From NCBI RefSeq assembly GCF_022807975.1, contig NZ_CP094358.1, positions 62,001-126,000 on the forward strand: a stretch of DNA of 64,000 nt, written 5' to 3'. Within the stretch, counting starts at the first letter, position 1. The number at the start of each line of letters is the position of its first letter. Source of the stretch: Abyssalbus ytuae. Its GTDB lineage: Bacteria > Bacteroidota > Bacteroidia > Flavobacteriales > Flavobacteriaceae. Below are positions 21,247-31,100 of the stretch, in pieces. The notes below the pieces were generated by a model, which was not told the DNA's origin, did no database searches, and saw nothing but the letters and a program-made list of their open reading frames with translations. Both the position numbers and the translations under genes were made by a program.

Positions 21247-22818
21247 TTAAGAATTAATTAAAAAAGTAATGATAGAACGTGCAGGTATTTCTACAGCAGA
21301 GTTATCAATTTCAAAAACATCTAAATCTTTATCATCGGAGGTGATATATGCTTTTGATACAATTAATTTTTGATCACCATTCTCCAGTGATATAGTTATA
21401 TTTTTTATATCCGAGTTGATAATCACCAATACTACTCCTCCGGAATCAGGGTTTTTGTATCCTGAACAGAGGAGATTGTTATTCGGAATATTCTCTTCTT
21501 TTGTAACATTTATTCGTTGATAGCCCGGGCGGATAAACCGGCTGAAGTTTCCCAAAGCCCATAGAATCTTACTTTCATAAAATTGTCCGTCATCTTTTTG
21601 TTTATCAACATATATCAATCCATCTTTATAGTCGTAAGGCGAAACTGCCAACCACCAATGCCAGGCAGAGGCATTGGCCACTACCAGATCATTATGAATT
21701 ACCCGTGCAACATACAAACCTGAATTTATGCTTAAATCCCGTCCATTTCCGTCTAACTCCCCGGCATTGTCACCTAACACACAATATTCCGACATCCAAA
21801 AATTTAAATCAGTAATATTATTTATAGCATTCGCTAAAGAGGTTCTTTTATTAACGGCTGTTGAATACGGTGAGGTTGTGAAATAACTATGACCGGAAAT
21901 AACATTACTTACCTGAGATAAGTTCCCTATGTAGTTACCGGAACTTTCACTAAAAAAATCGGTGATTTGATTGGATCTTCCCACCTTATCGGCTTCTTCA
22001 AATAAATAGTCTATTTTACCCGCCTCGCCTACATCTATACTTACCTCTAACCCCCTGTTTACCAATTCAGTATTCATTATTTTAACAAAGTCCGAAATCT
22101 GATTGTTCCAAAAGGGGCATCCTTCCTGGGTAGCATCAGACCAATCCCATTGAGGTTCATTAAAAGGGCTTAAATAGTTAACTTTTAAATCCATACTCCC
22201 AAGGCCTTCAATTACATCGGCCAAATAATTTGCAAAATCGGGATATTTATCTGCTTCTAAATTAGATTGTCCATCCGAAGAATAGGCTTTATTATTTTTG
22301 GTAAAATGTACGGGAGGGCTATTGGTAAATGCCAGTAACTTTTGGACTCCTCCAGACTTAGCTGCATTTGCAAACCATACCTGCCCTTTTTGCTTTTCCC
22401 AATCATACGTTCCGTTAGATTGAAGAAAGGATTCCGCCCTTCTCCATTCATCTGAAATTTCACTGGCCTCCCCCTGCCCTGCACTACCTGCTCCAATGTT
22501 AAAGCGCCATAATGAAAGGCCGATTCCTACTGCCGATCCATCATTTTTGAAGTCCTGACTAAATAATAAATCGGCTATTTTTTCTCTTTTCTCCATGGGC
22601 CATTGCCCTATAAACTGACAAGACCAGGCATCAGAAGCTCCAAAATTATCTATTGTTTGGTAAACCTGGTTTTTGTCTATCTGCAGGACAACCTTATCCT
22701 TACCATTATTATTTTCTTCATCAGTTTGATTGTCTTTCGAACCATTACTACATGAAAAATTAAAAAGCAGGATATGAATTATAACTATATTTTTTATTAA
22801 AAAATCTGTTCTGTACAT
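21247..22818 (-). CDS. GH30 glycoside hydrolase, endo-beta-1,6-galactanase-like
   Basis: Putative lipoprotein (C23 in LLFNFSC) of 523 residues. The mature part opens with QTIDNFGASDAWSCQFIGQW, which resembles the beta-1,6-galactanase branch of GH30 (IDGFGVSDAF-type). The acid/base is E221 in YLSPFNEPQWDWSD and the nucleophile is E344 in FWMSEYCVLGD. The C-terminus (about 430-523) is the beta-sandwich typical of GH30. If the substrate is beta-1,6-galactan, the two downstream GH2 enzymes would trim the products, matching side chains of type II arabinogalactan. This is the only plausible endo-acting enzyme in the window. Subfamily assignment is from memory. Confidence 0.8.
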   Translation of the reverse strand: MYRTDFLIKNIVIIHILLFNFSCSNGSKDNQTDEENNNGKDKVVLQIDKNQVYQTIDNFGASDAWSCQFIGQWPMEKREKIADLLFSQDFKNDGSAVGIGLSLWRFNIGAGSAGQGEASEISDEWRRAESFLQSNGTYDWEKQKGQVWFANAAKSGGVQKLLAFTNSPPVHFTKNNKAYSSDGQSNLEADKYPDFANYLADVIEGLGSMDLKVNYLSPFNEPQWDWSDATQEGCPFWNNQISDFVKIMNTELVNRGLEVSIDVGEAGKIDYLFEEADKVGRSNQITDFFSESSGNYIGNLSQVSNVISGHSYFTTSPYSTAVNKRTSLANAINNITDLNFWMSEYCVLGDNAGELDGNGRDLSINSGLYVARVIHNDLVVANASAWHWWLAVSPYDYKDGLIYVDKQKDDGQFYESKILWALGNFSRFIRPGYQRINVTKEENIPNNNLLCSGYKNPDSGGVVLVIINSDIKNITISLENGDQKLIVSKAYITSDDKDLDVFEIDNSAVEIPARSIITFLINS

Positions 22819-22926
22819 TTTTCACATTAGCTATTATAGTTTGATTACTTAAATAATTTGAATTTTCAGAAATTGAGAATGAAGATGATGTACATCCTCC
22901 TTCTCATTCTATTTCCAGCCAAGTCT

Positions 22927-23018
22927 ATGAAACACCTTCATACTATGCTATGAAACATCTTCATACTATGCTATGGAACACTTTCATACTATGCTATGAA
23001 ACATCTTCATACTATGCT
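22927..23018. repeat. Four tandem 23-bp repeats between susD1 and the GH30 gene
   Basis: Units start at 22927, 22950, 22973 and 22996. The consensus is ATGAAACATCTTCAT followed by ACTATGCT; units 2 and 4 are identical and units 1 and 3 differ at one to three positions. A degraded fifth unit (ATCGGACACCCTGATG) follows at 23019. Each unit holds two short inverted repeats, ATGAA-N5-TTCAT and CATAcTATG. The unit is not a multiple of three, so no peptide repeat is encoded. It lies inside the susC1 operon, between its transport and enzyme genes. Confidence 0.9.
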
Positions 23019-23084
23019 ATCGGACACCCTGATGATTATTACCGGCATAAACTATTAATTTCAGCTATTCAAATTATACAAAGT

Positions 23085-24800
23085 CTAATATCCCGGATTT
23101 TGTTTTAACACTCCGTTGGATGCGGTTATATCAGAAAGCGGGATCGGGAACCAGTAATGTTTTTGGTCAAACGATCTGCCATCCAGGGCAATAGATTTTT
23201 CATAGGTTAAGTTTCCGCCGGAATCTTTTGTAATTCTTATCCCCTCTGCCGGTTCATTTTCGGTTTGATCGGCTATCATCCACCTACGTACATCAAAATA
23301 TCTATGTTCTTCAAAAGCAAGTTCAACTCTTCGTTCATTCCTTATACGATCACGCATTTGATCCTGACTTAATCCTGCCAATAGCGGCATTCCTGCTCTT
23401 TCCCTTACCTCGTTTACTGCTGCATATACTGAAGCATCGGGTCCTGCAGCTTCATTCTGGGCTTCGGCATAATTCAGTAATATTTCGGCATAACGGAAAT
23501 ACCTCCAGGGAGAAGTACCCATATCATTCCAATCATTCAGGGTTATATCTTCCCTCATAAATTTTCTGAGTAAATAGCCTGTTTTGGAAGTATTCCATGG
23601 TTCATTTCCGTCGGAACTATCCAATCCTCCCGGCAAGAAAGATTCATAAGGCCTGTCTCTAAACATCATGCCATTATGTACTACTGTTGCATAAAATCTC
23701 GGGTCCCTGTTCTCGTAAGGGGCCTGGTCATCATACCCGGAAGCAGGATCGTCTATAGGTAACCCATTGGCCATCTCAAAATCATCGACAAAGTTTTGCA
23801 TGGGGCCGTTGCCCCCCCATCCGCCGGAGCCATTTGGCCCATTCATTCGCTCGATAGGAATTGCCCTTCCGCCTGCACTACTTGTTTCCATATAAAAGCG
23901 GGTAAAAATATCTTCGGAAGTGGCTGTACGGGTTACAAAAAATTTTCTGAAGTTTTCCGCAGGATCCGGATCAAGATTAGTCACAAGGCTATATTTGCCC
24001 ATATCGATAACTGCTTTTGCGGCATCTGCTGCATCTTGCCATTTCTGAGCATCATTGTTCCCATTTGTATATAATGGACTGGCAGCATATAAAAGCACCC
24101 TGGATCTCAATGCCAGTGCTGCCCCCCGGGTAGCCCTGGCGCCGTTATCGTCGGGAAGATTATTAATAGCGATGGCTAACTCATCATCAATATAATTAAC
24201 TACCTCATCAATACTTTTTCTATCGTACAGAGGGGTAAAATCACTATTCAATTCATAAACTTCGTCACCCATAAGCGGAATTTCCCCAAAACCTTTAAGA
24301 AGTTCAAAATACCTGAATGCCCTGATAAAATGGAGCTCTCCTACCAAACGTAGTTTCACATCTTCTTCAAAAGGTGATGCATCGGTATCAATATTCGTAA
24401 GCCCTATATTCACTTCACGGATGTTCCGGTAATTCCGGCCCCAGGAAGTACTCATAAATCCGTAATTACTGGGAGACATCTGGCCTCTTTGAACCAAATA
24501 GGTCTGGTCATCATTACTGTATATAGATTCATCGGATACCGAGCTCCACATCGCCCAGTGAAAACCCCTGCCAAATCCTGCAGGTGTATCATCTCCGTTA
24601 TGTCCGGGTTCTTTATCGGCTATTCTTACACTTGTATATAAACCTCTCACAAATGCATCTGCTAAGTCCGGGTCTGCAAAAACAGCCTGGTCTGTTAAAT
24701 TAGTACTTTCAACTTCCAAAAAATCATCTTCACACGAGGTTGAAAATATGGTAGCGCATACACATAATATAAATAATACATTTTTTTTCATCTTTTTCAT
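23085..24800 (-). CDS. susD: SusD-like glycan-binding lipoprotein 1
   Basis: Outer-membrane lipoprotein that lids the SusC transporter and binds oligosaccharides, 571 residues. The lipobox is FSTSC with C23, followed by EDDFLEVESTN. It has the SusD/RagB tetratricopeptide framework (HFIRAFRYFELLKGFGEIPLM, ARATRGAALALRSRVLLYAASPLY) and the conserved C-terminus (YAEILLNYAEAQNEA, RIRNERRVELAFEEHRYFDVRRW, LKQNPGY). I chose ATG at 24800 rather than an upstream ATG at 24818, because the upstream one overlaps the susC1 stop codon and would spoil the signal peptide. Ligand specificity is unknown. Confidence 0.93.
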   Translation of the reverse strand: MKKMKKNVLFILCVCATIFSTSCEDDFLEVESTNLTDQAVFADPDLADAFVRGLYTSVRIADKEPGHNGDDTPAGFGRGFHWAMWSSVSDESIYSNDDQTYLVQRGQMSPSNYGFMSTSWGRNYRNIREVNIGLTNIDTDASPFEEDVKLRLVGELHFIRAFRYFELLKGFGEIPLMGDEVYELNSDFTPLYDRKSIDEVVNYIDDELAIAINNLPDDNGARATRGAALALRSRVLLYAASPLYTNGNNDAQKWQDAADAAKAVIDMGKYSLVTNLDPDPAENFRKFFVTRTATSEDIFTRFYMETSSAGGRAIPIERMNGPNGSGGWGGNGPMQNFVDDFEMANGLPIDDPASGYDDQAPYENRDPRFYATVVHNGMMFRDRPYESFLPGGLDSSDGNEPWNTSKTGYLLRKFMREDITLNDWNDMGTSPWRYFRYAEILLNYAEAQNEAAGPDASVYAAVNEVRERAGMPLLAGLSQDQMRDRIRNERRVELAFEEHRYFDVRRWMIADQTENEPAEGIRITKDSGGNLTYEKSIALDGRSFDQKHYWFPIPLSDITASNGVLKQNPGY

Positions 24801-24804
24801 GCTA

Positions 24805-27800
24805 TTAAAAATTAACATTAATACCTATGTTATATATTTTTTGCTGAGGATAAAACTGTCCGTTTCCACTATCCCCTTCGGGGTCTACATCTTTTGCTTT
24901 AGTAAAAGTTACAAGGTTAAATCCGCTTAAAGATAATCTGACCGATTCCGCTCCCAAACTAGTTAGCATGTATTTAGGTAAGCTAAAACCAAGCTCTACA
25001 TTCTTTAATCTTAAAAAAGAAGTATTAACCAGCCAAAAATCATTCCTGAAAAGGCCTTCATTAATACTTGAAGAAGTTCTTACATCTACCCTTGGATAAG
25101 TTCCGTCCGGATTGGTCGGACTCCATCTATTATTTGCCCATGAGCTGAAGAAATTACCAACTTCACCGGATTCAGCAGCGACATATTGAACCGATCTGGC
25201 TTGTCCCTGAAATAATACAGAGAAATCAAAATTCTTGTATTCACCTCCAAATGAAAAGCCATAAATTATCTGCGGAACGTTGGTCAGATCCTGTCTTACC
25301 CTGTCCAGCTCCGAAATTTCTCCATCTCCGTTTACATCCCTGTAAATAAGATCTCCTAATTGTTGTCCGGGCAGTGTAACATTATTATCAAGATCGTCTT
25401 GTGTTCTGAAAATTCCTATGGCATCATACAAAAGTTCAGAATTTAATGGTTTTCCTTTTGTTAGCTGGTATTGCGGCAACCCTTCTGCATCATCTAAAAA
25501 AACTACTTTATTTTTATTGTAAGTGAAATTCGCGTTAGCAAACAAATTTAAGTCCCCTATATTTTTTCTGAAATTAGCCGTAAGCTCAAATCCTTTATTT
25601 TCTACCTCTCCAATATTCTCCTGGGGAATAATAGAAGAAAGATCATATTCATTAACAATACCGGATACTAAAGGCAGTGAACCGGACCTTGTTGTTAACA
25701 GGTCTTCCCTGGTCTCGGAAAAATAATCAAATTCTAAAGAAACGGTATTAAACAATCCAATCTCAAAACCAACATCGAGTTTTTTAGCGGTTTCCCAGGT
25801 TATGTCAGGATTAGCGAGTTGATTAATTATAAAAATAGGTTGTGGGGTTTGATTATTATCCACAAAATCAGTTGGCCTGAGGGTATAAGTATTTAAAAAT
25901 TGAAAAGGATCGATTCTGTCATTTCCCAATAATCCATAGGAGGCTTTTAATTTTAAATTATTTATAGCTTCGTATTTGAACCATTCCTCTTCCGAAATTC
26001 TCCAACCCATAGAAACACTGGGGAAAAATCCAAAACGATTGCCTTCGGAAAAGCGTGAAGAACCATCGTACCTGGCTTGTAATTCCAAAAGGTATTTTTG
26101 ATCAAAATCATAAGAAATTCTACCGAAAAAATTCTGCCTTGTGAATTTTTCACTGTAACCGCTATTTGTACTTTGCTCCGGTTCTCCTCCACCTAAATCA
26201 AATTCAGGAATCTGGTCAGACAAAAATCCTGTGCGGGTGGCAGTAAATTCTCTAAAGTTACTTTCCTGCTGTTCATAGCCTATGAACATATCCAGGTGAT
26301 GATTATTAAAATATCTGTCAAAGCCTAACCGCACATTCGCTGTTTGTAAAACATAATCTTCCTGTTCCTGATATAATTCGGGAGTCCCGCTATCGGGTCC
26401 GCCAACAACTTCATTAAAAGAAGCCGGAGATGTACTGTTATCAATCTGATAGGTGGTATATGGGATTGAAAAACTTCGAACCCTTCTAAAACTTCTGTCT
26501 TCAGAGTAAAGCCCTTTTAAAGACAATCCTTCTAAAAACGGGAACTTATATTCTACACTTAAATTAGTGTTTATAATGGTAGTTAATTGATCATTTGTTC
26601 CCGGGATACCGGTAGAAATAATGATTGGGTTTTGACCCTGCTCAACTCCGGCAGAAGGTAATCCGTTTGAAAAACGCGCAGGAATTGTAGGATAGGTACG
26701 ATATATAGCCCTAAAGATATTCCCGGCACTCTGAATGGGGAATAATCTATCTTCCTTTCTAAGACCAATATCCAAACCTATTTTTAGATTATCGGTAGCT
26801 TGCATATCAAGATTTGATCTTAAATTAATCTGATCGTATTTATTATTGCCATTCTTATAAATTCCATCCTGATGAAGTCTTCCCAAAGAGGCATAATAAG
26901 TAACCCTTTCTCCCCCTCCTCGTATTGATAAATTTTGATTATCCATTAATGAAAAATCTTTAATAGATTCATCAACCCAGTCAGTGTTTGCAAAATTATC
27001 CGGATCTGAACCATTTTCAAAAGTGCGAATATCTTCTTCGGAATATACCTGGTTTAATCCTCCGCCTGGATTTCTATAATAGTTAATTTCATTAATAATT
27101 CTGGCATAGGTTGGCGAATCGGCCATGTCCGGTAACTTAGTAGGCGTTAAAAAACTTTGATTGTGTGTAAAACTAAATTGAGGTTTTCCTAAAGTTCCTC
27201 TTTTAGTGGTAATCAAAATTACCCCATTGGCCGCCTGAGAACCATAAATGGCAGCCGAAGCATCTTTTAACACTGTAATATTTTCAATATCATTTGGGTT
27301 TAAACGTTCCAGCCCTCCTACTCTGTTTGCAACCCCGTCTATTACAACTAAAGGGTTATTATCACCCGTTGTACTTATACCTCTAATCCGTATGGTAGCA
27401 CCATCTACCCCGGGCTCTCCTGTTCTATTAAGCCCAATAACCCCCGAAACTCTACCGGATAGGGAATTAGAAACATTGGGTTGTGGGCTTTTTACAAGTT
27501 CTTCACCCGTGGTTGTTGATACTGCCCCGGTAAGAGTGGCCCTGGATTTTTGTCCATAACCCACAATTACTACTTCGTCTAATTGTGAAATATCTTCTAT
27601 GAGCGTAACATCTATTTTCGTTTGATTCCCAATAGATATTTCTTTTGAAGTAAAACCAACATACGAAAATACCAAGGTTGCAGAAGGAGCAGCACTGATT
27701 GTATAGTTACCATCAAAATCAGTACTTGTTCCATTTAATGTCCCTTTCTCAACAATATTTACACCCGGGATGGGGTTTCCTTGTAAATCAGAAACTAATC

Positions 27801-27912
27801 CTGATATGGTTACTTCCTGTCCAAAAACACTACTAACTCCTAAACTGAAAAACGTGAGGAGAAGTATAATTTTTTTAAGTGGAAAAGAAGTAAAATTCAC
27901 TGAATAATTCAT
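24805..27912 (-). CDS. susC: SusC-like TonB-dependent transporter 1
   Basis: Outer-membrane TonB-dependent glycan importer of 1,035 residues. A signal peptide (to about residue 31, GVSSVFGQ) precedes a carboxypeptidase-D-like domain (VTISGLVSDLQGNPIPGVNIVEKGT, residues about 33-105). After it comes the SusC linker VVIGYGQKSRATLTGAVSTTTGEEL, the plug with IRIRGISTTGDNNPLVVIDGV and SAAIYGSQAANGVILITTKRG, then the 22-strand barrel. It is first in a minus-strand operon with susD1, GH30 and two GH2 genes, and divergent from the hybrid two-component regulator, which probably controls it. Its upstream region lacks the ACAGGATAC motif found at four other promoters in the locus. Confidence 0.94.
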   Translation of the reverse strand: MNYSVNFTSFPLKKIILLLTFFSLGVSSVFGQEVTISGLVSDLQGNPIPGVNIVEKGTLNGTSTDFDGNYTISAAPSATLVFSYVGFTSKEISIGNQTKIDVTLIEDISQLDEVVIVGYGQKSRATLTGAVSTTTGEELVKSPQPNVSNSLSGRVSGVIGLNRTGEPGVDGATIRIRGISTTGDNNPLVVIDGVANRVGGLERLNPNDIENITVLKDASAAIYGSQAANGVILITTKRGTLGKPQFSFTHNQSFLTPTKLPDMADSPTYARIINEINYYRNPGGGLNQVYSEEDIRTFENGSDPDNFANTDWVDESIKDFSLMDNQNLSIRGGGERVTYYASLGRLHQDGIYKNGNNKYDQINLRSNLDMQATDNLKIGLDIGLRKEDRLFPIQSAGNIFRAIYRTYPTIPARFSNGLPSAGVEQGQNPIIISTGIPGTNDQLTTIINTNLSVEYKFPFLEGLSLKGLYSEDRSFRRVRSFSIPYTTYQIDNSTSPASFNEVVGGPDSGTPELYQEQEDYVLQTANVRLGFDRYFNNHHLDMFIGYEQQESNFREFTATRTGFLSDQIPEFDLGGGEPEQSTNSGYSEKFTRQNFFGRISYDFDQKYLLELQARYDGSSRFSEGNRFGFFPSVSMGWRISEEEWFKYEAINNLKLKASYGLLGNDRIDPFQFLNTYTLRPTDFVDNNQTPQPIFIINQLANPDITWETAKKLDVGFEIGLFNTVSLEFDYFSETREDLLTTRSGSLPLVSGIVNEYDLSSIIPQENIGEVENKGFELTANFRKNIGDLNLFANANFTYNKNKVVFLDDAEGLPQYQLTKGKPLNSELLYDAIGIFRTQDDLDNNVTLPGQQLGDLIYRDVNGDGEISELDRVRQDLTNVPQIIYGFSFGGEYKNFDFSVLFQGQARSVQYVAAESGEVGNFFSSWANNRWSPTNPDGTYPRVDVRTSSSINEGLFRNDFWLVNTSFLRLKNVELGFSLPKYMLTSLGAESVRLSLSGFNLVTFTKAKDVDPEGDSGNGQFYPQQKIYNIGINVNF

Positions 27913-28191
27913 AAACTTATTGGTTAAATTAATTTTTTTTTAAACTCTGCTTAAAGAAACAATAATAACTTCTTTAGTTAACCATATTACTTTAAACAAC
28001 AATAAAGTGTTAAAAAAACATTTTTAAAATGTTAAATTTGTCTTATACAATAATCGTAATACTCTTGATTAAACATGGACTACAAATCGACAAAAAGAGG
28101 GGGGTAAAATGTTCAAATCATCATTTTTATATTATTTTAATTGAAAATTTTATAAAATTTTAAGATCTGTATCTTTTATTAAAATTCAAGT
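27913..28191. promoter_or_regulatory. Divergent control region between susC1 and the hybrid regulator
   Basis: AT-rich 279-bp region that must hold the susC1 (minus) and regulator (plus) promoters. On the plus strand TATCTTTT at 28170-28177, 15 bp before the regulator ATG, resembles a -7 box. It overlaps the inverted repeat AGAT-CTGT-ATCT at 28163-28174, a possible autoregulatory site. A plus-strand TAAATTTG also occurs at 28033-28040. I could not find a convincing minus-strand TAnnTTTG for susC1 and no ACAGGATAC motif. Confidence 0.45.
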
Positions 28192-31100
28192 ATGAAAAAG
28201 ATTGTTTTAATTAAATATTTTTTAATTCTACATGTAGCTATACTGTTTAGTCAAGAGAGAAATCTACTCCAAACTCAATCTATAGAAGATAAACTAAAAT
28301 TTCATTTATTCGATCGTGAGTCTGGATTATATAATAATGTAATAAATAGTATTGAACAAGACTCCCTGGGATATATCTGGATAGCAACCGATGATGGAAT
28401 AAGCAGATATGATGGCACAAAATTTAAAGAGTTTCAAAAAAATGATGCAAGTAAAAAGGGAAAAACTATTAGCAATAACTATGTAAAAGAAATAAAAATA
28501 AATAAGGAGGGACAATTACTTTTTGCCACTGACGGAGGACTAAACATATATAATCCCCGAAAAGAAAAGTTTAATATTTTAGACGAAAAAACCGGCTTGT
28601 GGAGTAACTACGTAAGTGCATTTGAATATGGCCCAAATGGAGAATTTATAATTGGAGCTTATGAAAAAGGTGTTCAGATCTTAAAAAACAATAGCGAGCC
28701 CGAATATTACTCATTCAATAATAACAACATAACATCCTTGCCATCTAATAGAATATCCAGCCTCCTTATGCAGGGAGATTCCATATTATGGATTGGTACT
28801 TACGACAAGGGGCTGAGTAAAATGCACTATAAAACGAAAAACATCAGCCAAATTTCTTTTAGCCGGCATCATTCTTCAAATCCATTAAATATTAACTGTT
28901 TGTATTCCGATGATAATGGAAATGTTTGGATTGGCTCTAAAACGGGTATTCATGTAATTACCAGTCAGGGTGATACTTTAAATCTGAAAAAAAATGTCTC
29001 TCCTGCCATGGGATTAAGTGATGAAGATATTCTAAGCCTCGAAGAAGATCGATCCGGTCGTATTTGGATTGGAACCAGGAACGGCGGACTTAACATTTTA
29101 GAAAAAAAATCGTTTCTGGAGAGGAAGGAAAAATATAATATCAAATGGTTTCTACCGTCTGACGATGGCTCTAGTGTATTTAACCGGACAATAACTTCTA
29201 TTAAAATGGATAGGGACGGAAATATGTGGATTGGCACTTATACCGGATTAAATTTTGTAAACCCTAACGGCGAAGCAATCAAATTATTACAGAAAAGTAT
29301 TGAAGTTTCAAATACATTATCACACAACCGGATAGGCTCTGTTGCACAAAGCCACGATGGCAAAATTTGGATAGGTACTGACGGGGGCGGATTGGATTTA
29401 TATAACCCTATGAATGGAGAATTTGAACATTATGTTCACAACCCCCTTAACCCAAAATCTTTAAGTAATAATTACATACTGTCTATTTTGGAAGACAGGA
29501 AAAAACGACTGTGGATTGGGACTTATAGAGGTGGTTTAAATAAAATGAACCCTTCAACAGGGTATTGCAAACATTATCTTCAGGGTGACACTTCAGAGGG
29601 TAGTGATGTCCGAACAATTTTTCAAGATAGTAATAACAGTATATGGGTGGGGACAAATCGTGGTGGTTTATATAAATACAACGAAGAGAAAGATGAATTC
29701 CAATACATACATAGCCTTGGCAAACTTGATATACGTGGAATAACCCAAGATCAAAACGGGAATTTATGGATGGCTACTTACGGAAATGGTATTGTAAAAT
29801 ACATACCATCAAACGATCAATCAAAGTTTTACAATGAACATAATACAAAAGGAATTTCAAGTGATATGGTTTTTTGCATCCTTTCATTACCTGATGGAAA
29901 TATATTGGCCGGAACCAGATATGGAGGATTGGTAAGACTTGATACAAATGGGAAAGTGATTTATAATTTCACAAAAAGTAATGGCTTAAGTAATAATACA
30001 ATAAACAGTATGACCGCAGGAAATGATAACATTATTTGGTTAGGCACATTCCATGGCATTTGTTATTACAATATTATCTCTCACGAAATCAAAAACATAA
30101 ATAGTTTTGATAATATACAACAAAGTGAATTTAATGCAAACGCAGCTTTAAACAGTGTTTCCGGATATCTTTATTTTGGGGGTAATAAAGGCCTTAATGT
30201 ATTTAACCCGGCAGACTTGAATTCTTCCAATCAGTCATACCCGATATTATTGGAATCTATAAAAATATTTAATGAAAATATACCCATAACCGATAATGGC
30301 AAAAATGGAATATTACAGGAATCCATAACATATCAGGATCATATCCAACTGGCTTATAACCAATCTCAATTTTCAATAGATTTTGTTACTTTAAAGTATC
30401 CCCGTATACAAAACATATCTTATACTTACTTACTTGAAGGGTATCACAATCATTGGATAGACACTAAAAACTCCGGTAATATTAATTTAAGTAATATTCC
30501 TTACGGTGACTATATTTTGAAGATCAAAGCAAAAATATGGCCTAATAAAGAATCTTATAAACAATTATTAATTACCATTACTCCTCCCTGGTGGAAAACT
30601 ATGCCTGCTTATATTTCTTATTTATTACTGGCAGTGATAATATTCTGGGCCATTGCCAAATATTATTCCGAAAGGGTAAAGCTAAAGAACTCACTTGTAC
30701 TGGAAAAAAGACAAAGACAACTGGAACATGACATGAATAAAGAAAGAGTAAGATTCTTTACCGGTTTTTCTCACGAATTGAAAACTCCGCTTACCTTAAT
30801 AATGAACCCCCTGGATGATTTAATAAGGAACAATCGTAATAAAAGGGATATTAAAAATTTACAGTTTATTCATAAAAATGCTAAATATTTGTTTCAACAA
30901 ATACAAAGGCTGTTAGAATTCAGAAAATCTGAAGTTGGATTTAATGAACTTTCTATAAATAAACATAATGTATCTGCTTTTTTAGAATCACTGATTCAAA
31001 ACTATGTCCCGTTAGCTAAGGCAAAAGGTATTTCTTTAAATCTAATTAAACCTGATAATAACTTAGAAGCCTGGTTTGACCTTGAAAAGATTCAGATTAT

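Noticed and set aside
22927-23018. CRISPR-like array
   Set aside because: The 23-bp units are directly adjacent with no spacers and no cas genes are nearby.
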